Source: Protonemura montana (taxonomy: Eukaryota > Arthropoda > Insecta > Plecoptera > Nemouridae). Taken from it: a stretch of 64,000 nucleotides of DNA. The stretch is taken from positions 17,783,021 to 17,847,020 of the forward strand of contig OX387602.1 of NCBI GenBank assembly GCA_947568835.1. Reading direction: 5' to 3'. The position numbers and the translations under genes were made by a program. Every line of letters starts with the position of its first letter. Position 1 is the first letter of the stretch. Shown here piece by piece: positions 41,101 through 51,600 of the stretch. Under the pieces are notes generated by a model. That model worked only from the letters and a program-made list of their open reading frames with translations, made no database searches and was not told where the DNA came from.

Positions 41101-42150
41101 TGAGAATTGATGTATTTTCTTGAACTAGCAGGAAAGATGTAGTTTACATTTCCTGATGTAGTGACTGAACGCATAAAAATTGTCAGCATAATGTGTCAAT
41201 AAAATGTAAACAAACATGTTAGGTACTCTGCTACTGGCTGTGGTTATGCTTCAGAGCAGCCAGCGTCTGAAAGTCTAATGAATACACACAAGTTTTTCCT
41301 GAATGTCACAAAAAGACATCGAGATAGTATCTCTGCACACTGCTCCCTTCTGTCTCATTGGCGGCTCTGCCACAAATGCAAATAAGTGCATGGCGAAAAC
41401 AATTATCGCAAAGGGAGCATCTATATGGACGCTGCTGGAGCACTCCCACTGGCTCGCAATTCACACACTCGTGCATGACGTCAGTGAGAAACATACTAGC
41501 AAAACATTAGTAGTGATGAGCTTTTTGCCTGCCATTTGCATCATGATCATGTAAATGCATTATTGCGGCGTTTCGAAGAGTAAAAAGCTTGTACTGGGCT
41601 TGCTCCACGAACCCCTCGAGGGGTTACAGTTTGCAACGAGGTCAGTTCCGACAGTTTGTGGTATCTCCTCGGCGTTCGATCACAACAAACGCCACCCTGA
41701 AACAATCCACTGCTCAGGTTCCTTAAACACAGTCATAAGTCAGAAATTCCATTGTAATAATCATACACCAGCCTTGGTGCATTGCTCCAATTCGTACTCG
41801 CTCAAAGGTATTATTGAAAACGACTTCTCCAATTTGCTCCACCTCATTGGATTATTGTCAATTACAAAGACACACTCCCTCATTAAAATATCAGTCAACT
41901 TTCAAACAATTAATAATTTCTGCCAACACTCAGACAAAGTTCCGTGTGGCGCGTTCAAGTGCGCTCAGAAGATCAAGAGCATCGCAACTTTCCCATCGGG
42001 CAACTTTCCTCCTCTCGTTTCGATCAGAGCTAACCAACTTTTCCCGCCACCCCACATCCCCGGCCAACTACCCACTTTTCCGCCACCCCCATCTGCCCGC
42101 CTGCGCTCGTGTTCTATTATTGAACCCTACAGGCACCACCTCCACACCCG
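35175..42150. other. intergenic region upstream of Hr38, no supported gene
   Basis: No recognisable coding gene. Open frames near 40399-40851 and 41555-42181 are long for AT-rich DNA but have no domain or splice support. An isolated perfect CRE lies at 41476-41483, about 0.85 kb before the inferred Hr38 transcription start. Confidence 0.5.
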
Positions 42151-42299
42151 TGACATCACCGTTACGACGTCACAACGATGACGTCATGGATGTATCCACC
42201 AATCAGCGTCGTCGCATCGATCCGCGCGTCGTGACGTCACGGAGTGCGAGCCGCCTTTGACGTCACTAACGGTCCAACTAAAGCGGGATTTTATAATAG
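42151..42299 (+). promoter_or_regulatory. Hr38 exon 1a promoter: CRE cluster, CCAAT box, TATA-like box
   Basis: Three perfect palindromic cAMP response elements (TGACGTCA) lie at 42179-42186, 42232-42239 and 42258-42265. Two one-mismatch copies lie at 42151-42158 (TGACATCA) and 42165-42172 (CGACGTCA). A CCAATCAG (NF-Y type) box starts at 42199. A TATA-like TATAATA lies at 42292-42298. An initiator-like CAGT at 42324-42327 is at the expected distance of about 32 bases. NR4A genes are known immediate-early genes with CREs in their promoters, and Drosophila Hr38 is an activity-induced gene. The motif set and its position just before exon 1a fit that mode of control. Factor binding itself is inferred. 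Confidence 0.75.
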
Positions 42300-42386
42300 A
42301 CACTGTGGGGCAGGTTCGAGCGGCAGTCTCGTGCGATACTCTGTAGAGGCAAGATCATGTGAAACGGTTCTCGTGCTAGAAAGTGA

Positions 42387-42482
42387 ATGGAAGAGGTTTG
42401 CTCACTTGGGACAGATCTCAACTGCAGTGTGAATATAGTATCATCGGCATCCTCTTGCGACCCACTAGGCCGCGAAACCTGA
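42387..42482 (+). other. candidate uORF in the exon 1a leader
   Basis: An ATG at 42387 opens 31 codons ending in TGA, 36 bases before the inferred Hr38 start at 42519. It is in the same frame as that start but separated from it by stops. A two-codon ATG-TGA also occurs near 42357. If the leader is as drawn, these would reduce or gate translation of the 1a isoform. Confidence 0.3.
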
Positions 42483-42518
42483 TATTCTGCAGGCACTGAT
42501 TTATACCGCGGTCGGTGA

Positions 42519-42690
42519 ATGAATGTGAATATAGTGATACTTTGGAATAGCACAGTAAACGTGCTGGATCTGCCTGCCGAATCCAAGTTGTCACCGTCGC
42601 CGTCGGCGTCATCGGAAGACGAGGAGGCGTCGTTGCAGCACGTGGATTCGGGAGGTCGGCGAGAGTCCTCCGAGCCCGCCAGTCCGTCAG
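42519..42690 (+). CDS. Hr38: Hr38 alternative first coding exon 1a
   Basis: This exon opens at an ATG directly after an in-frame TGA at 42516-42518. It encodes 57 residues ending in a Ser/Glu/Pro-rich segment ([17 protein letters not shown], then [10 protein letters not shown]). It stops at a strong donor, TCAG/GTGGGT, in phase 1, which fits exon 2 exactly. The start context (TGA at -3 to -1) is weak. Composition switches to GC-rich and codon-like only in the second half, so the precise start is less secure than the donor. Confidence 0.65.
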
Positions 42691-45600
42691 GTGGGTTCCC
42701 GTCGTTCCCGATGACCTCTCGTACGATCAGAGGCCCCCGATTTTGTTCGTCAAATGAACCACTCTAGCTGTGTTTGTGTTTGTGCGTTTGTGTCAGTGTT
42801 CGTCCTACCCGTCGTTTGCCCGTTACTGCGACATCGCATGGTCAGCTTTAACTCGGCAAAGTCGACGCCGACCAATTGAGTGTTCCAATTTTAAAATCCA
42901 ATTTCCGTCGCGATTTTCAATACAAAATTGACATTCTACTACCGACTGGATCTTTCATTGCAGTCAGATTCTATGTGAATTGAGCGATTATAAAAAGCAT
43001 GCGTGAAGATTCATCGACGAATAAAGTGAAAGTGTGATGCGTTGTCAATAAATCATCAATATCATTGCCTTTTAACGAGCTGTTTTCAAATACGAGCGGG
43101 TTCGCTGTTACAGAGCTAACCGAGAATGCAAGCCCATCATGCGAACATCAATGTGCGCGTATTGCAACAAGAGTGAGAACGACACCAACAACAACAATAA
43201 TACTACAGAAAACAACAATAACAACAATTATTGGAACAATACAGATCATTGTAAGTTTTTTTTTTCGTTTTGATAGTGCACTAACTTGCTACCACCTGTA
43301 GGTACCTTAAGGGTTTTGGTTGGTAGTAATAAACATCACTAACAAGTAACTGAGTAAAACTAACAGCGGTGCGCGGTATTTGTTACTGTACATTTGTAGG
43401 CAACTAACCTGGGCTTAAATGCACGTACATTGTATGCTTCTACAATAGCCGAAATTTTGGCAGTAGAACGTTTTAAAAAAAAAACACATAACTTAATCAT
43501 CACCGGCAATTTACCAACGAATCAACGTCACCACGAACATTTTAATTCAACTCTCATCAAATTTAAATCATTTCTCTTCGTACAAAACAATTCGAGGATG
43601 CGTTCATCCGCTCAATTGTTACTCAACCCCGGCAAATTGCGAGCCACGTAAACCAAAAAATCGCACGAAACGTTGGCAGCGTTCACGGCATTCGAGTGCC
43701 GGCAACCAAAAACTGTGCAGCTATTCAATGGATGCCGGCCAGGGATTGAACCACATGATAGGGAGCGTCGCCGACTGCCACGTGCGCCCGGCGTCGGTCC
43801 CGTGATCACACGGTAACATGTGATGCGACGCCGACGCCGACGCCGATGAGTACAATGTCAGCAGACAAGGTGTCGGTTTTTTCGGTGTCGGTTGGCTGAC
43901 AGCCACCTACACTGTTTCCTACTCGAGACGCGTCTGGCATCTAGTTGGGCAAATTGCATGTTGGGTTAGCCGAGACTGGGACTTGTTTCAATGGGTCACG
44001 TGGATTTCTGATAGGCAAGTCAGGTTTAATACACAGCGTACTGACTTTATGTCACTTTTGGAGGAACTCCCAAAACAAAACTTATTTGTTTGCAGTAAAC
44101 TTGAGTCTGAAATTCAGGTGTGTTTACCTCAGACTTACAGACTTAAGACAGAGGTTTACTTATACAAAATAATTAGTTATAATATTTTTCAATTAACGTT
44201 TATATTGCACGACAATCGTAAAATTATGAGCCATACAACTACCATGACTGTTTTCACATCTAAAATAATTCGTAGTTAAACCCCCACACATAAAACTAGA
44301 ATTTACTTTGATTCTCAACCACTCATGCTTCTTTCTAAAGCGATATTCGAATTTATATTTACTCTATTATTATACCATATGCATTGTCTACCGGTTTTCA
44401 AAGGAGATATCCGTCAGCGCTATAGCCTCGTGACGCCACTAAGCGTCGCGACGCCGACGTCAACGATTAGGCGTCAAGCGTCGCCTTTTGCCGACTCGCT
44501 CTCACACGTCTACAATGTATGGAAACACGGGAGATACCGTAATTGCTTACGTCACAGGATGATGACGTCTGTAGATCTATCCACGCCCATGCGGCATGTG
44601 ACGTAGCGCCGCGGAAAATCGATTTAACCACTGTAATGACGTCACTGAGTCTCATTTCCCAGCGGATTAAACGGGTTCCGTTTTAAAGCTGGAAATCCGG
44701 AACGCAGTGTTTGCAAGGTCGACTTTTCTTTCGCTTGATTAGGGGGATAAAGAAAGGGTCGATTATTTATTTTCTATGTATCAATAATGTGTTAAAAAAA
44801 CTGTCTTCGAAGCGTTCAAAGAAAACAGCAATAGGTACACGCGTCTTAAGATGTTCAGCAAGTAATTTCTTCAAAACTCCAATTGAATTTTAAATCTTCC
44901 TGTGGAGGTGCCGTGTTAAGCTGTATGGCACTTCCACTGCAAGCATAATAATTATTTTTTTGTATTTTTTGTGATGTTAAAACAATAATGCGCCAACATT
45001 TTGTTTAAGTTGAAATTTCAAGATAATTTACTTCAACGTCAAATGGTCCATTTATGACCTATTCATTTAGCCCTCCAAAACCGACACTTTAACAAGCCCG
45101 AAATATCACCCCCCGTTATGCAGAATTTCAAAGTCGAACACAATTCGAACTCACTCGAGGCTGAAATGTTCCCATTCCAATCGATGAACCCTGAAAATGA
45201 GGAGCGGCGCCCGTGCCCGCTCTTGGTTCCTATATTTAGGGTTGTGGGGACCGAACCCCCGACTACACCGACGCCGCCTAAGCCACCCCAAAGCGTGACG
45301 CCAACGCTTCGACGTCACAATTGGCGCCAGTTTCGGGCGTCGCTCACCAGGGAGAAGCACGTGGCGTCGGCGCCCTTTTTTCACGCGATCTCAATTAATT
45401 GAATAATTATATAACTTGGCTGCACGCAACCATACAGCGTTTAAGTGCTGTCTCGCGCTGTTTTACTACAAATCAGTGAATAAAAATAAACGATACTTGT
45501 TAAACGGTTTTGCCATTTTTTTTTCGATGAAAGAGTGAAGGAAACTAGACGTCAAATTAAGAGATGTGTCGCCTGTCTCCATGTACGAAGTGATAAAAAT

Positions 45601-48600
45601 GTTATCTTGAAAATGTCCGACTGCATTTATTGATGTAATAAAATTCCTCTTGCCAGCTCCAGCCAAGACGGTCAATCTGCATAATATGTTTCAAGGTAGA
45701 CAAGGTGGATGTAGGTATGCAAAGTTGATAAGCTTGCTCGCAATAAAATCGTGAAACGATAAATGATTGGAGACAATCATTTCTATGCAAATCTTGAGCT
45801 AGCCACTCGTTGGCATGACACCGTGAGCAGACATGTCGCTGGACAACCACACTTTTGTAAGACTACACGACCCATCGGAATTCCCGTAGGCTGAAAATTG
45901 CGCTAAACAAAAAATTGTCTAAGATCATCATTTTATTTGCCTATTTTGAAAGCAAAAAATTACTTTCTAGCAATTCAATGGAAAGTTCAACTTTTGATAG
46001 TCATGGAGATACTGAGATCGCCTGACCGAACTTTTAAAATCTTTTACCACAGGTATATCGAGAGTAGGAGTACTTGACTTTCGCACGTGCTCCGTTTGTA
46101 TCTTTGCTTCTTGATTTGATACATTAGATACGGTTGCAATTTTATCTTTGGTCTAACCATAATTGCGGCGGCGAAAATAGATGCGGTTTACCATATATTT
46201 ATTATCTCTGTTATCATTCGTGGTCGCGCATGACCAGTACCGTTTTTTTATACTCCACTTGCAAGCTGCTTGCCGCGTCTTTGGTATGTCGTAGACACCT
46301 CGTATTAATCGAAAATCTCAACTTGTAATCGAATTCTCTCCGCCTGGTTTATTAATTATGAATTATCTTGCTTTTTCCATTTCTTCACCAATAATTGCGT
46401 TATGATTTATGCACTTTTCTGTAGCGGTAATGTTCGTAAGCGCATACCTACGAGTGCCGTTGTGCCAAGGTTGAATCGTAAGGCCCGGAGAGCACAAGTA
46501 CTATCATTATTCTTTAAGTAAACGCGTGCATTTATCGGTTAACTTTATTGTATATTATTATCCCCCGCTTTTTTTAAACGGTGATCCAATTAAAAAGTTG
46601 TAAAACCCAAGTCGTGGATTAAAAAAGTGAAATGAAATGCAGTGTTTATAGCGGACATATGGATAGGTTTCGCATTCTAGTGTCGAGGAACAACATATTC
46701 GAAATTGCAGTGTGATTTTTCCTAATTAAACCTTAGTAAAAAAAAAAAATACTCTTACATTTTCTGACCATTATCCGAGGACCAGTTTAACAATGTCCAG
46801 AAATAGAAGCATCTGATTTGCTGTGACCATGGAGATAAGTATTTTGGCTGTTATCTTTTTAACCGATAATTTTAACCGACACATATTGGTGAACAAAAAG
46901 TAGAAAAATACATGGATGTATAAATTCACCTTCAAAAAATGGGATACTATTTAATTGTTTCCTGAAAATAACTCAGGAATTATATTGAAAAAAGTTGTGG
47001 CTATACCCGGCTCCTCCACCAACACAGAAAATAACATCACTTCCAGATCAATGCAAGTGTTCTTTGCTTTTTCGCAATCAATAAATTCGATGCCGGGAGC
47101 TAAATTTATAAATAAGATGATAATCAATAATTTATTCAAACAGGTAAGCGATAAAAAGCGATTAACCCATCTTTTTTTTTAAAGTGTTAAGCGTAAAGCA
47201 GCTATGCCAGGTATATCAATTATGGAAGACGTTTAGACTGGCTGAATTCCTCACTTTATTGACCGGCTCAGCATCACGATCCTTGAAAATGTGTCACGAG
47301 AACTCGTTTTCTGAAAACAATGTTGCTGAAATCTGGTGAAATAATACCACACCAAAGACCGCATCAGAATCAAGATTTCGGAGATTCTTTAATCGAGCGA
47401 ATGCCATTAAAACGTCTCTCGGTTACATAAATGATGCACATGGTCTGCAGTCAAAAGTTATGTTCTCGTTTTCACTAATTGCCTCCAAACTTCTTTCACT
47501 GGACCATGTGCTTGAATTTGCCCGCACACATTTTAATACATGCAGCTACAATCACGATTCAATACCGATTCTGATTTCAATCGAAATGATACGCATGATC
47601 GCTAATGAAAACACGTTTCACACTCATTACAACTGTCACAAACAAAAGTAAAAAGCGACGCAAATGAATAATACATTGAATTGTACGCCATAGAAACTTA
47701 TACATCCATAATATTGTTTCTTGAATCGGAGTCGTGTAGGCTCAACGGTGAACTCTATTAATCGGTTCATATTAACGGTTCACCAACAAATAATGAATCT
47801 TTGCACTACTGGTGAGTTGATTAACGGGTGGGCTGATGTTGCGGTTTCGCCAGGAACGATGTATGCATGCATGTCTGCAGTAAGTAGGTATATTGTGTTT
47901 CTCCATCTCAAGACTAGTCATGAGAGTCGGTCTGCACACACCTACGGTGGTCGCAGTCTGCCTCCTGGCTGTGATTTCTGTGATTCATATCGCTGCCTGC
48001 TGCCCCTGCCCATACCATGCACTCGCCTTGTCATTACCGTGCACTGGTTGCACTCGGCTTGCACACTTACTGTTGGAAGCTACTTGCCTGTACTATCGCC
48101 GTGCCTATATCTCCTCAATTATGTCCAAACAATTTTTATAATGGTCAATTTCCCATTTTCCATCGTCAGGCGATGTGATTATTTTCTCGCGTTTACTCCT
48201 AAGGTGGATATGGACACATCAGTCATCAGTTCAATGGGCTGGGTAGTGATTATTAATATTTTCATCGCAGCGCAATTTTCTCTTATCTACGAATCTGAAA
48301 GTAGTGCAAAAAAGTTATTTTTACTAAGGAAACCTTCTCATTCTTTACTCTTTCATAATCTTACGATTTATTATCCTACTCCAATTTTCAAGTCGATTAG
48401 TCTAGATGGATTTTCGCAAAAAAAGCGAACGAGATTCAAGTGGCGCTAAATTTTCAACGAGATTATACCCAAATAAGTAGCGATTTGAAAAACCGGGTGC
48501 ACGCTTGCCCAAAATTGAGCCTAACCAAGTGAAAGTCCCGCAGAGATGACCCCAATTATGCTCATCAGTGGTGTGAAAATACACATGGATATGCCTATCC

Positions 48601-51600
48601 AGCATCCTTAAAATATATTGTATTTATAGGCAGTGCTATAAAATGTTCAGCCAGTGCAAATCTCATCTGTGAATTATCTTCATACTTCAATGCATGCATG
48701 GAGCTAGCGCTAAAAAGAAAGTCCATTGAACACACAGCTCTATAGTCTCGTCAACGCTAGAAAATGTATCTTTCGTGACGTTTATTCGCTAGATTTGAAA
48801 CAAGAATGATGCTTGCCGAAAAGTCTCGTCTGCATTGATGAATAGTGTGTTTTATTAATTGAACGAGCCGCAGCAACACAACTTTCTTCTCTCGATGCCA
48901 AGATTACACAACGTCCGTCGCGAGGCGGTGAAGCAAGTAGGTCCTCACGGGTCGAGCGACATGTCCAAAGCAGCTGGCGGCTGGCGACCGCGGGACCACG
49001 TCGTCGTCGTCAAACGAGACCACTCTTCTCAAGGTGGCACCGAATCGCGTTCTCTGTCTCTGTCCGTTTAATGCGTGCAGACAAAACCGAACGATTAATT
49101 GAAAAGATTGTGTGCACAAATCGATGTTGACGAAATCGATTGTTGTCGCCGATCTCTCATGTCTCAAAGTTGCTGTAAGGATCGTTTCGTGGTGAGTTCC
49201 TCTACAAAGAAACGGTTGTAAAACGTAGCGAGGTTTTTCGTCGGTGACACCAGACTCGCGAATTAACTGGCGGTGGGAGTTATTTTGACCCACTTTCGAA
49301 TTTTATGTTTCTAATTTGAAAAATACGTGGTGCTAGAAATAATTGTCGGTATTGGTTTACGCTGAAAGTTTGTTAATCGTCTGCCCACCGGACACTCACA
49401 TGGCTTGTCGAGTGATTTGCAAGAGATTATACCTGGATTAAGTGGGTGGAGCACTCTATTAGCAATGTTATCTTTACAGTGGAGGTAAATCACTCCAAAT
49501 CTAGACAAAGTGAGGGACCAACATCAAGAGAAATACCTTATTGCGTCGCAGTATTCGATATTAAGAAGAAAAAAAACAAGTACGAAGAAAAGTTAATCTA
49601 TATCCATTTTCCGACATCTTTTCTGGAAGAACCAGCGCTCTAAGTATAGAATTCTATCGCCTCCTCAAACAATCAATCGCATCAATTATCTACCAGAGAG
49701 TTTTTAATTTCCCAACTTTTCCCCTCGACCCCCGACAGTCCCCTGTCTCCACCTCCACCCCCGCCAGCTCATTTGGCTCGAGCACCCCGTTCTGGTTGGT
49801 TTACACCGCGCCAGCGGCACAATAGCTGCCACCTAATAAAAAAATATGCATGAAAGAAAATCATCGACAGTCATCACATAATCATCATCATCAACTCACA
49901 GAGTGTGCAGTTTTGAAATATCACTGATTTAATAGTCTTCTCCCTGGGGATGACTCCCTCCTATCACGTCGACGCCAGGATAGACGAGCTTGTATAAAAC
50001 TGACGTTACTCGGAAAAGCATGGCGCATTTGTCGTGTGGATCCTGTGGGAAGTGGTTCTGGTATCCAACAGTGAATTATTTGTCCAAGCATGCTATCTAC
50101 TTCGGATAATGGTCAGTCTCAGTGGTTCATACATTGTAAGAAAAGCGGAAAGCGATACTAATTTTATTTTGCTTATTCTTAAGTCGATAATTACTCTGCC
50201 CAATTACGGGTATTGGTCTGCCATATGAACGCATGGGATGTAACATGTCAAAATCTTGCTTAAAATACATGCAGATATAAAGTACTATACCGTTAAAAAA
50301 GTTTATTGGCATACTTAATTGCTTCCTCAAATTTTCAATTATTTAAATAATAGCTACTCATATATTGCCTGGAGCAATGCACGCCATATCATTGAAAAGA
50401 TCAGATAGAGCCTGTCTTTGCAGTTGCAACGTTTTTTTTTTTTTTTTTCTGGACTTCCAGACTGGACAACTTATTTGGCATTGGCCACTGACAGAACAAG
50501 CTTGCCGTGTCGTCAGCATGTCCCTCGTGTCGCCATGTGGTCAACCTGACGAGAATGTTGACACGTTTGCTGACGTTTTCGCTGACGATGCATCTTCTCG
50601 TGGTCCACAGGTCCTGACGCGTCCAAGGAGGTCGCTGTAACAGGTGACCACAACACCTCGAGTCGTCCTCTGGGCTCTGCGCCCTTCACAGTTGCCTCAA
50701 GTATGCTGCTGCTGCACTCACAGGTTAGCAGACTTGAACCCTAGCACCCTAGCACCTAGTGCACTAGACTTTATAATTTTTCATTTATTCAGTCATAGTG
50801 AAAAGCGTATTGAAATTTCACATTCATATTGGTATTGCATGGATATTGCATGGGTAAATGTTGTAATAAAACGAGCGATCTGCCTTGCTTGTGTACGGAA
50901 ATCAGCCCTTCACCTTCCAAATACGCCCGGTTAAGAATAAACGCTCCGTTAGTGCGTTTTCAAATGGCGACAGCCAATCAAGGACAAAAATTATAATTTA
51001 ACATGCTGTTTACTTTTTGATATGCTTTTGAGATGCTTGCCTAAGTATTTGCAAGGTTCTTTGCCAGCGTCTCATAAGTGCGCAAAATTTATATCCCCCC
51101 TGTGGTTATTTTTACTGATTTTTAAGCAGATCTCAGCTGTCAATTTAATGCGAAACACAGGTAACATACCAGTTTCACGCGCCTAAATCCTTCGTAGAAA
51201 AAGTAGGGTAGAGGCCACATTGGTCTTAAAATGATACACCAAGCGACTGATCAGCGGACTCGTTCAGCGGATAAAATGTGACGGACACCCCTTCGAACCA
51301 TGATTATTGAGTACTCATAAATTATGTAATTGTCTTAGCACGACCAGAATTACAAGCGAATCCTGTCTGTCTAACAACAGAAAATTAGCAGTAACATTAC
51401 AAGGTATTTACAATGTAGCTGCAGTCGGATTTTATAATACGTAGTCAATATTCTCCGTTCCATTTTAACTCTTCAGTTTATTGTTTTTAAATTGCCGTGG
51501 CAAGCGATTTCGTATGCTCCTTTTTTGGACCCTTGAAGGCTGTCACGATTTTTTGTGAAGAACACCGATCGCATTACAATTTATTTCTGTGTATTTTCGC

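Larger units (their letters stand above)
43251..50610 (+). other. Hr38 intron 1
   Basis: Mostly AT-rich intron of 7.4 kb (7.9 kb from exon 1a). It contains GC-rich islands at 43.8, 44.4-44.65, 45.2-45.4 and 48.9-49.1 kb. The first three carry GACGCC or ACGTCA motifs. A T17 run precedes exon 2 at 50432-50448. A long frame at 47721-48449 and an overlapping frame with a signal-peptide-like start at 47920-48141 are not convincing genes. No RNA gene was recognised. Confidence 0.65.

Noticed and set aside
41555..42181. 208-codon open frame ending just before Hr38
   Set aside because: No domain or splice support; its 3' end runs through the CRE promoter cluster, so it is better explained as non-coding upstream sequence.
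43730..43830. Possible tRNA on the minus strand (GGTTCAATCCCTGG B-box-like)
   Set aside because: No matching A-box and no acceptor stem pairing at the expected distance.
45118..45402. 94-codon frame starting [11 protein letters not shown] as a third Hr38 first exon
   Set aside because: Its start looks activation-domain-like, but no phase-1 donor was found within it.
47721..48449. 242-codon open frame in Hr38 intron 1
   Set aside because: It does not begin with ATG, has no recognisable domain and mixed composition, and lies within an intron. Length alone is not enough.
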